This document shows positions 27,451 to 36,700 of a DNA stretch of 49,661 nt, piece after piece. The notes beneath the pieces are model-generated. The model was not told where the DNA came from. It did not search any database and saw nothing but the letters and a program-made list of their open reading frames with translations. This DNA comes from Verrucomicrobiota bacterium (GTDB taxonomy: Bacteria > Verrucomicrobiota > Kiritimatiellia > JAHIZV01): the NCBI GenBank assembly GCA_018814445.1, contig JAHIZV010000087.1, positions 1 to 49,661 of the forward strand. Direction: 5' to 3'. A program made the translations under genes and the position numbers. Each line of letters opens with the position of its first letter. Positions within the stretch are counted from its first letter, which is position 1.

Positions 27451-30400
27451 ATGAAATCGATGAAGACGCTAATTGCAGCAGCAATGTTCATGGTCGGCCT
27501 TGCGGCATCAGGACAGCAGACCTGGTATGTCTCCACTTCCCGGGTCGACGTCGGCGCAGGTGCAAAAGCGGCCCCGTTTCGAACGATTCAGGCTGGTATA
27601 GATGCTGCGGCGGCTGGCGATGAGGTCGTCGTGCTCCCGGGCGTTTACACAGGGGAAGGGAACCGGAATCTGGACTTCGACGGGAAAGCAATCACTGTGC
27701 GGAGTCAGTATCCATCCGATCCGGACTGCGTTGCCGCTACCGTCATTGATGCTCAGGGCCGCGGCATTGTTGCCCGTTTCGTTAACGACGAGACTTCTGA
27801 GACCATCTTCGAAGGTTTCACTCTTCGCGCGGGCGACGTGTCGGCCGGCGTGCGCGGTGTTCCGGGCTTCTTCGAGTTCTCTCAGGCTGCCCGGCCGACA
27901 ACGCGGCATATCTCGGTTGAAGCGGGCGAAGCGCCCGCTGACTTTGCGGAAGCGTTCTCGGAAGCGGTTGCCGGTTCGGGCCCGGACGTCAGCGGTTCAC
28001 CGTCAAGAATATGGGACAGTCTCAATCCTTTTCATCAGCCGGCCAACACGACCGATTTCTATGGCAGCGGCGATGTGAATCGGGATGGTCAGCTCACTTC
28101 GGCTGATTCGTTGATGGTTCAGCAGATGTCGATGGGTCTTATGGATGCGACAGCTCCCGCCGATGTGTATCCTGACGGATTCGTTAATGATGCCGATGTT
28201 CAGGCGCTGGAAAATGCGATTGCGGGTTCGACCACCCCCTCATCGTGGTGGAACAATCTCACGGACCGTGCGCAGAGGAACTTCTGGCTCACGACGATTC
28301 TCTCAAGGGACAAAACAGACCAGCACCCTTATCTGAACGGAAAATTCGTCTGTCTCCAGTTCGCCGTGCAAACGCACTTCAATGTAGCTCACTACCGCGA
28401 CGACCTGTATCACTCGTATTACACCGGCGGGCAGACGGCATTCAACGTGCCCATGTATGTTGTGTCGATCACGGCATCCCAGTTTGGGCACGCGATTAAT
28501 GCGACGCTTGTCGGAGACGATCCGCTTAATTTCGAGGACTGGCGATTCACGGAGCCTCAGAACGACATGACCGTCAGTCCCGGTGTCGGTCTTATGCCGT
28601 ACAACTCCACCGTCAGCATCAGCAAGCTTAACCCGGTCATGTACGGTGGTGGTGGATACTCCGGCGGCAGACTCATAACGTTCAAAATTGACGGGAGCGG
28701 CAATTGGACGCTCGACACGTACGATCCGAGTCTTGTGCTGACACGTCCCTCGATTCCTTCGACCCCGGTTAACAACAGCATCGACAAGTGGAATCCGCAT
28801 GTTATTCCGGCGGGTTCAGGTATGATTGCATTCGACCGGTATCGTGACGACCTTTCTCGTGTGACGGATATCCATCTGGTGGATCTGCCATTCAGTGAAT
28901 CATCTATCGCAGAGCCTCTGACCCTTTCGCCCTATTACAGCCGTATCCAGGACGTGTGTCGTGCTCCCGACGGGTCGGTCTACCTGCTGTGGACGGGCAA
29001 ACCAGGCTATGACAACGGGCTCTTTGTCGGGAGGCTGGATCCCGCGACCCGCCAACTTGTCGATGTGGAGCGGGTTACCTCAGGACTGTGGAAGATACCC
29101 GTTGCGCGGCTTGCGATTACGGCGACCGGGGCGAAGCACGTCTTCTGGGCCTGTTGCTATGACTCGTCTCTGGGCGCCGGTGTTCAATGGACAAAGCGCT
29201 CAGCGAGCGGATGGACTCCGCTTGAGAACCTCACGCCGGACCTGAGCTACATGCCGCAAAACGATTCTCTGAAGTACAGTTTCGATGTTGCGGTCAATTC
29301 AGACGACGAAGTGATCCTTGTCTGGGACCATTGGTACGCGGCAAGCCTGGAGCAGGGAATCCGATGGAGAAAATACGACGGTGCATGGAGCGCGGGAGAT
29401 ATTGTGGAGTCAACGTCCAGTTGTCTTCATATGTCGGCAGTGTCTGACGCCCAGGGCATAACTCACCTTGTTTATGAAAAGGACGGCAGTATCTACCATA
29501 GAAGTCTCAGCGGCTCGTCGTGGTCGGCGGCATCGGAAATTGACGACTGCAGCACCTCTGACTGCTCTTTTCCCCGCGTTGCAGCGGGCCGGGACGGCGA
29601 GATCCGGGTCGCATGGATGAAGAATGGAAACGTCGCCCACAAGAAATATGAGAATGCTCTATGGGGAACTGCAGAGGAACTCCAGCCTATCGGCGGCACG
29701 ACAGCCTACTATCCTGAAGTCGAGGTCCTGAATAATGGAACTGTCGCTATCGCATGGTCCGCGAGGAGCGACAGCCTGTCTACGATTCAGGTGGAAACCA
29801 TCGCCCCCCCTGACTCGGACGGCGACGGCATGCCGGACGCGTGGGAGCTTCAGTACGGTCTCAATCCCAACAACGCGTCTGACGCTGGCGCTGATGCGGA
29901 CAGCGACGGGATGACGAATCTTGAGGAATTTCAGGCGGGCACCGTTCCTGACGACAGTGACAGCGATAACGACCTCATTCCCGACGGCTGGGAAGTCGCC
30001 AACGGATTGAACCCATTGAATGCCTCTGATGCGGTTTCTGACCCGGATACGGACGGTCTCACGAATCTTGAGGAGTATCAGCGGGGCACAGATCCAAACA
30101 ACGGCGACACGGACAATGACGGCATGCCGGATGGTTGGGAGGTAGACAACTCCCTTGATCCGAACGATGCATCGGATGCGTCCGGTAATCCTGATGGTGA
30201 CGCCTACACGAATCTCGAAGAATACCAGAACGGCACCGATCCCAACATCTATGACGGTCTGGATTCGGACTACGACTGGATGACGGTCGCCGGCACGTTC
30301 AACAGCTGGGACGAGGCGGCGAGTAATATGACGCTGGTGGCTTCGCACATGTGGCGGTTTGAAGTGGATCTCTCAGACGAGTCGAATGTCCGCTTCAAGT

Positions 30401-32784
30401 TTGTTGCTGAAGGCAACTGGGGCTTCAATTGGGGTGAAAACAATCAGACAGCATTCACGGTTCCAATCGGCGGGTTCGCTGAGCAGGGCTACTATGGCGA
30501 TATCCTCCTCGACGGCACGCTCGACGGCCGGTACCGCTTCACGCTGAACGAGCAAACCGGTGCGTACACGGTCGAGAAGGTGGCCCAGCAGGATACGGAC
30601 GGCGACGGAATGCCGGACAGCTGGGAGACAGCCAACAGTCTCGATCCGAACGATGCGTCAGACGCGTCGGAAAACCCGGACGGAGACCTCTATACGAATC
30701 TTGAAGAGTACCGGAACGGTACGGATCCGCATGTCTATGATCGTCCGTCAAGCAACTACGACAGCATGACGCTGGCCGGCACGTTCAACGACTGGGACGA
30801 AGACCTCGACAACATGGATCTTGTGGACCACTACACATGGCAGTGGGAAGGTAATCTGATCAATGAGACCGCCGTCCGCTTCAAGTTTGTTGCAAACAGC
30901 TCGTGGTCGATTAACTGGGGCGAGGCGAACCAGTCGGATCAGAGTGTGCCGATGTCGGACTACGCGGAAGGCGGAGATCAAGGTGACATTCTTGTGAGCC
31001 ACACGCTGGACGGGCAGTACCGCGTCACATTCAACGAGGATTCCCTGCTGTACACGGTGGAGGAGATCACAGCTCCCGACACAGATGGCGACGGCATGCC
31101 GGACGATTGGGAGGACCTGTATGGACTCGATAAGACTGATTCGTCTGATGCGTCAAACGATGAAGACGCCGATGGACTGACGAACTTGCAGGAATACGAA
31201 GCGAGCACGAACCCGCTCCGCTGTGACACGGACTTTGACGGTATTCTCGACGGTGAAGATGACGATCCCACAAATTCTGCCTTTACGCAGGTGCGGCTGT
31301 CGCCGGATTTAATGGGAAGCATAGCCAACTCCGTGAGCGGGCAGCCGTCTTTCTCGTGGCGTCCAGGTTCCTGCTACTGGATCGACTACTACGGTCATAA
31401 GGACAAAGGTTATGTGCGTTTTGACGTCGCGGGTATCCCGGACGGTGCCGCAATTCAGAATGTGGTTCTGCTGTACCAAATGACCGCGCAGCAGAATCAG
31501 AAGCCGCTCACCAGGATTGTCGGACTGGATGACCTGGATCCATCGACTGGCGGAGGTGCGGAGGCGGTATTCAGCGCTGTGGCAACAAATACGGCACTGC
31601 AGATTCCCTTCACGAACGAGTTCCCGTTGGCAGGCGAGGAGAAAGCCATCGGGTTCGATCAGGCGGTTGCCGACAATCTGAAATCCAGGCTGACATCAGA
31701 CAGTTGGGCACTGGGCTTCGGCTACGAGAACTCTCCGGGTGATCCGGCATCACTTCTCAGCATGACCGTTGTTGTGAGCTACGCGACGACGGAATACGAG
31801 AGTGATTACGACGCAATCACGGTCGCGGGTACGTTCAACAACTGGGATCAGACGCTGAGCAACATGCAGCTCATCGCAGACTATATCTGGCAGTACGACC
31901 ACACCTTCAACAACGAGGCCAATGTCCGCTTCAAGTTCACGGCCAATGGAAGCTGGAGTATTAACTGGGGCGAGAATGACCAGTGGAACTTCAACCCGCC
32001 TCTGTCCGGAACCTGCGAGCAGACAGGATCGGACATCCTTATGTTCAGCACGCTGAACGGAACCTACAGATTCACCTTCAACGAGCGTACGCGCGAATTC
32101 AGCTTTCAGGAAGTGGGTGGGGGAGCTGGTGTTGATTGGATCGGTGAAACACATCATTGGCCCGGGAACGGGAACATTACCGATCAGGACGACTTCGGTG
32201 TGTACGTCCAATCGCATCCAATTGGAGAGGGTGTGAATGCGCAGGTCGACTACACGACAGACGATGGCGCGACATGGCTCAGCGAACCCATGTCCGTGAT
32301 CGGCCAGGCCGGCGCGAACGACGAATGGGAAGGCATTCTCGGTCCGTTCTCAGCGGGAACCGTGGTCAAGTACCAGGTGCAGGTGGCCGACACGGAAGGA
32401 ACCGTTCGTACTGACGATAATGACGGAGCTTTCTTCACTGCGATAGTGAATGGAACCGGCGATCCGTTGGCATGGATAGGCAATGCGTATCACTGGCCGT
32501 GGAACGGGGAGATCGACTCCTGGGACGATGTTTGGGTCAATATCGAGTCGTATCCACAGGGCGCGGCCATCTCCGCGCGGGTTCACTACAACATCGGGAA
32601 CGGATGGCAGGTTGCCGTGATGAATCTCGGCGACCCGGTGGGGAACAACGACCACTGGTACGTCACGCTGGGTGTATTCAACAGCGGCACCCATGTTGAA
32701 TACGCGATCGAGGTGATTGATGGCTCAGGCGCGTCGTGGTGGGACAGCGACTACGGCAATAACCACCACGCGTGGGTCAACTAG
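27451..32784 (+). CDS. Giant secreted protein: beta-helix-cap-like N-terminus, dockerin-like repeat, transglutaminase/papain-like candidate domain, propeller-like region, TSP3 repeats, three FNGWD modules, C-terminal CBM25-like modules
   Basis: FRTIQAGIDAAAAGDEVVVLPGVYTGEGNRNLDFDGKAITV; GDVNRDGQLTSADSLMVQQMSMG; FVCLQFAVQTHFN...FGHAINATLV...EPQND. Confidence 0.8.
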   Translation: MKSMKTLIAAAMFMVGLAASGQQTWYVSTSRVDVGAGAKAAPFRTIQAGIDAAAAGDEVVVLPGVYTGEGNRNLDFDGKAITVRSQYPSDPDCVAATVIDAQGRGIVARFVNDETSETIFEGFTLRAGDVSAGVRGVPGFFEFSQAARPTTRHISVEAGEAPADFAEAFSEAVAGSGPDVSGSPSRIWDSLNPFHQPANTTDFYGSGDVNRDGQLTSADSLMVQQMSMGLMDATAPADVYPDGFVNDADVQALENAIAGSTTPSSWWNNLTDRAQRNFWLTTILSRDKTDQHPYLNGKFVCLQFAVQTHFNVAHYRDDLYHSYYTGGQTAFNVPMYVVSITASQFGHAINATLVGDDPLNFEDWRFTEPQNDMTVSPGVGLMPYNSTVSISKLNPVMYGGGGYSGGRLITFKIDGSGNWTLDTYDPSLVLTRPSIPSTPVNNSIDKWNPHVIPAGSGMIAFDRYRDDLSRVTDIHLVDLPFSESSIAEPLTLSPYYSRIQDVCRAPDGSVYLLWTGKPGYDNGLFVGRLDPATRQLVDVERVTSGLWKIPVARLAITATGAKHVFWACCYDSSLGAGVQWTKRSASGWTPLENLTPDLSYMPQNDSLKYSFDVAVNSDDEVILVWDHWYAASLEQGIRWRKYDGAWSAGDIVESTSSCLHMSAVSDAQGITHLVYEKDGSIYHRSLSGSSWSAASEIDDCSTSDCSFPRVAAGRDGEIRVAWMKNGNVAHKKYENALWGTAEELQPIGGTTAYYPEVEVLNNGTVAIAWSARSDSLSTIQVETIAPPDSDGDGMPDAWELQYGLNPNNASDAGADADSDGMTNLEEFQAGTVPDDSDSDNDLIPDGWEVANGLNPLNASDAVSDPDTDGLTNLEEYQRGTDPNNGDTDNDGMPDGWEVDNSLDPNDASDASGNPDGDAYTNLEEYQNGTDPNIYDGLDSDYDWMTVAGTFNSWDEAASNMTLVASHMWRFEVDLSDESNVRFKFVAEGNWGFNWGENNQTAFTVPIGGFAEQGYYGDILLDGTLDGRYRFTLNEQTGAYTVEKVAQQDTDGDGMPDSWETANSLDPNDASDASENPDGDLYTNLEEYRNGTDPHVYDRPSSNYDSMTLAGTFNDWDEDLDNMDLVDHYTWQWEGNLINETAVRFKFVANSSWSINWGEANQSDQSVPMSDYAEGGDQGDILVSHTLDGQYRVTFNEDSLLYTVEEITAPDTDGDGMPDDWEDLYGLDKTDSSDASNDEDADGLTNLQEYEASTNPLRCDTDFDGILDGEDDDPTNSAFTQVRLSPDLMGSIANSVSGQPSFSWRPGSCYWIDYYGHKDKGYVRFDVAGIPDGAAIQNVVLLYQMTAQQNQKPLTRIVGLDDLDPSTGGGAEAVFSAVATNTALQIPFTNEFPLAGEEKAIGFDQAVADNLKSRLTSDSWALGFGYENSPGDPASLLSMTVVVSYATTEYESDYDAITVAGTFNNWDQTLSNMQLIADYIWQYDHTFNNEANVRFKFTANGSWSINWGENDQWNFNPPLSGTCEQTGSDILMFSTLNGTYRFTFNERTREFSFQEVGGGAGVDWIGETHHWPGNGNITDQDDFGVYVQSHPIGEGVNAQVDYTTDDGATWLSEPMSVIGQAGANDEWEGILGPFSAGTVVKYQVQVADTEGTVRTDDNDGAFFTAIVNGTGDPLAWIGNAYHWPWNGEIDSWDDVWVNIESYPQGAAISARVHYNIGNGWQVAVMNLGDPVGNNDHWYVTLGVFNSGTHVEYAIEVIDGSGASWWDSDYGNNHHAWVN

Positions 32785-32822
32785 ATCCAGAACCAAAGTC
32801 CATTAATCTAACGTTCTGAGCG

Positions 32823-32860
32823 AGAGGGCTCTACGGCTCAAGGAGGCCGTAGAGTCCTTT
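32823..32860 (+). terminator. Terminator-like hairpin after giant gene 2
   Basis: GGCTCTACGGC-TCAAGGAG-GCCGTAGAGTCC then TTTCT. Confidence 0.75.
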
Positions 32861-32884
32861 CTCATGAAAGCCGTAGAAATCCAG

Positions 32885-32898
32885 GTAAAACGCTTTAC
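32885..32898. promoter_or_regulatory. LacI-family-like operator 3 (GTAAAACGCTTTAC)
   Basis: Identical 14-bp core to operator 1; 60 bp upstream of the ATG at 32958. Confidence 0.72.
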
Positions 32899-32957
32899 AA
32901 TCCTTCTCTGATTGTGCAAATATAGCGTTCTTTGACTCTTCGAGGAATCTGTGGGGT

Positions 32958-33704
32958 ATGGCAGAAAAATCCATAGGGGACAAACTCCGTATCAGTGCCG
33001 TGGTGGTGGCGCTTCTTGCGACGATTGTCAGCATTGCGCTGGTTCTGATGATCAGACCGGCACTCAATGGCGCGCTCGAAGAGGCGGACCAGGCATTGGA
33101 ATCAGATCCTCCCACCAATACCATCACGGCGATCGAGCCGCAAACAGAGCCGGAAGCGTCTTCTGACGGCGGGCAGGCCGCAGGGGTTCTCACCGAGACG
33201 GATTCAGATATAGCCGCGTACCCGGAACTCGATGCCTTCGAGCCGGGCTTCTTCGAGACCTCACTGTACGTGAAGTGGGAGAAGGAGGGAGTCACGAGAG
33301 CGGACCTGGCATCCGCCGTAAGGCTTCTGAAGGCTCAGGGCTTTGAGGGACTCAAGCTCCAGGATCCGAATCTCATTGCTCAGTTTCTTCCATACAGGAA
33401 TATCGAACCCGCATATGTCGACAGCATCACTGTCGAGGAAACAGTTGATGCCGGTCAGCCTGTAGCCTTTCAAATGTCAGCCAACTATCCCGATCCCTCG
33501 TATGTCTTTGAGCGCTGGGAGATAGAGGAAGACGCAGGTGTGATCACTGTCAGGATGGTTGGGTCGAAGACCGGCAATCCAGTCGCGGCTGTGGTAGTGC
33601 CGGTTGAACTGGAGGGGGAGATCCCTGCTCTGGCAGCGGGAGAATACACCGTGCGTTTTGTGGCAATCGGGGAGCCGATCGAGAAGAATCTCAGTGTACG
33701 TTAA
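32958..33704 (+). CDS. Single-TM anchored protein with extracytoplasmic beta-rich C-terminal domain, unknown
   Basis: MAEKSIGDKLRISAVVVALLATIVSIALVLMIRPAL... then FQMSANYPDPSYVFERWEIEEDAGVITVRMVGSKTGNPVAAVVVPVELEGEIPALAAGEYTVRFVAIG. Confidence 0.75.
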   Translation: MAEKSIGDKLRISAVVVALLATIVSIALVLMIRPALNGALEEADQALESDPPTNTITAIEPQTEPEASSDGGQAAGVLTETDSDIAAYPELDAFEPGFFETSLYVKWEKEGVTRADLASAVRLLKAQGFEGLKLQDPNLIAQFLPYRNIEPAYVDSITVEETVDAGQPVAFQMSANYPDPSYVFERWEIEEDAGVITVRMVGSKTGNPVAAVVVPVELEGEIPALAAGEYTVRFVAIGEPIEKNLSVR

Positions 33705-33725
33705 CAATGGAAAATGGGGCGCGGA

Positions 33726-36700
33726 ATGAAACGGATGAAGAAGAATTCAAAGGGAATAACATGGACCGCCGCTGTTCTGCTGTGCGTGGGCATGTGTGCG
33801 ACGAGGGCATTCGGACTGGCGAGCGAAGAGCGTGATTTCTTCGGCCTGACGGCCCTGGAGTCGTCGCATCCGGAGATCAACGGAACCAACTTCTCATTTG
33901 CTGTCAGCGACACGGAATTCGATGTTACGCATCCGGCGCTGGGATGGGTTGGCCCCGGCACGTACAGCGACCATTTCAGCAGCATGGACCCGATTGACGA
34001 TCTCCCGTCCAAAAACCCGCGAGTGTGGTCGGCGGGCAATCGCAACTACGCGACCACATCATACGGTAATCTGCATTTCGGAGGTTACTTCTACTCCTTC
34101 AACCTGCCCGTCGATAACAACAACACACTTTCCAACAACATCTGGGGTTTCCACGGTACATCCGTCGCCGGTACAGCAGGTTCCGGTCTGCCGGGTCCTG
34201 CCGGAAGGAGCCTTGGGGTTGCACCAAGAGCCAAGCTTGTCCTCGCATCCGACTCGGCCGACTTCAACCTGTCGGCGGGCCAGGTTCCCGAGGGCAACAC
34301 ATTCAAGACGGTAGCCATCAACCGCAGTTTCACGGGCAGTTCCGCTCTGTCGAGTGGGGCGAGGGAGAAGGGGGCGTTGATCAGTGTCAACGCGGCCGGA
34401 AACAGTTTCAACTCCACTTCACTGCGCAAGCTTCAGACCTATGGTGTGTCTCCGAATATATGGTCCGTTCGGTTGCTGCCGGAGAAGGGCTACGACATCA
34501 TCGCCAGTGGACTGTCGGGTGTGACTTCCACGAAGGCCTACATGTCCGCATACGGAAGCCAAAGGAACCAGGAGTCGATCTTCACCGACTACTCCATCTC
34601 GACCATCCGGTCGGGTGGGGCTATGGATTCCTACGCCTCGGGCACATCCTTTGCTTCTCCCTTCACAGTAGGCGGATCGGTGCTGATCCAGCAGGCATAC
34701 GCGGAGTCGCACGGGGGGCATTGGCTGAGGATCGACCAGATCTCACGGATTATGAAGAAGTCCGCGAAGTTCGTGGACGACGACAACGTTGGCCTTCGTT
34801 TTCCTGTTGCTGATTTCGAGGCGGCCGTGAACCTTGCAATCAGCTACCAGGGCGACCCGGGATTCGAGCCGAATTTCTCAACAGATTTCAGCGACACGAA
34901 TCGAGTCAACTCGATCGACAATGTGCCACACTACATCAATCCGAAGCAGTTCCGGGCGGAGTTCGACTACGGCGAGAGCCTGAAAGAATATACTGCGCCC
35001 CTTGTAACGAACGGTCTTTTGCAGTTCGAAGGAAATGTCGGCACGGGCGAGGCGAATATCGCGATCAGGAACGGCTGGGGTGATCTCGGCGTCGTCAATC
35101 TCACGTATCCGGGCAAGAAGCTGGTCTTCTTATTCGACTACGACACGAATCCCGGCTGGATCGGCGGATCGACGGAAACATATCTCGGGATCAAGGAGAT
35201 GTACGGTTCCCAGCAATTCATGGATTCAGGAATCGTCGGCGACTGGGATGCGATCGGCCGCCTGGCATTTCGGATCACCTCCTACCAGGGCAGTGACAAC
35301 TGTCTTGTCGAGGTCTTGCGATGCAGCGAAATGCCCAATACCAACAGCGCCTTATGGGGCCGTGCGGCCACCTACACGGTTCCCGTATGGGACTCCCCGT
35401 TGGCTTCGGCGACAGTCACTAACCTGACACTAGGCAATTTCCCCGAGCTCAGCGTTGAGATCACGGCGACCCACATGAAGCTGTCCCGCGACGGTCAGCA
35501 GTTGTTCAATGTCGCGCACGGGCTTGCCACGGCGCCTCTTGCGCGCTCCACGCCGTACATCCACTTCAAGAACGGCAATACTGATCACAAAACGCGTATT
35601 GATAATTTCAGCGTGAAGACAACGACTTCCTCAGAGCCCGTGGTCACGGTAAAAACCATGCGGAGCGAGGCGATTGAAGGGCTGCAGGGGCATGGGCCGG
35701 GCGCCTTTGGTGTTTTCAACATTTCAAGGACCGTCAATACCAATACCGCGTTGACGGTTGGATACACTGTGTCCGGAACGGCCACGCCGGGCTCGGACTA
35801 CGCAACTCTTCCCGGGAGCGTCACGATTCCCGCCGGCATAGCGTCTGTCGACATCCTCGTTACTCCGATCAGTGATGCCACGATCGAGTCCAGCGAAACA
35901 GTTGCACTGCAACTGTCGACGGGTGCCGGCTACTCGCTTGGTGGAGAGCAAAGCGCGTCGCTGGCGATCGTGGATCTGACAGACGCCGACAGTGATTCGC
36001 TCATGAATACCAATGAGGACAGGAACGCGAACGGGATTCTGACAGACGACGACACCGATCGCGATATGCTGCCGGACTACGCGGACAATGACGACGACGG
36101 AGACAACGTTCCCACACTGGATGAAGACGTGAACGGCAACGGTAGCGTGCTTGATGACGATTCCGATACCGATGCGGCGCCTGACTACCTCGACGCGGAT
36201 GATGACGGTGATGGTGTGCCAACCCGCGAAGAAGATCGGAACGGCAACGGCAATCCGCAGGATGACGATTTTGACAATGATGGAACGCCGGACTATCTGG
36301 ATCCTGATCCTTCCTGGTTCTCCGACTACTACAGCATGTCCGTCGCGGGCACATTCAACGACTGGAACGTGTTCTCCAACGCAATGCATCTGATTGGAAA
36401 CGGTCGATGGGAGGCGATCCTTTCATTTGATGGAGTTTCAGGGGCGGAGTTCAAATTCGCGGGTAACGGCGCATGGTTCTACAACTGGGGCGACAACAAT
36501 CAGACGGACACGGATATCCCCATATCTGATGCGGCCGATGCGGGCGGGGGGAATGTCATCATCAGCGGCTCTCTCAATGGCGCCTACCGCTTCCGCTTCA
36601 GCGATACGAACCAGGCCTACAGCGTCGAATACATTCCCCCTGTCGATACGGACAGCGATGGCATGACCGACGACTGGGAACTCCTGCATGGATTGGATCC

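Noticed and set aside
26304-27536. Long minus-strand ORF (410 aa) opposite giants 1 and 2, and similar ones at 37992-39065, 36438-37418 and 30978-31328
   Set aside because: They mirror the repetitive coding strand, show no family motif, no RBS and low-complexity valine/arginine-rich composition; antisense shadows of GC-rich codon usage.
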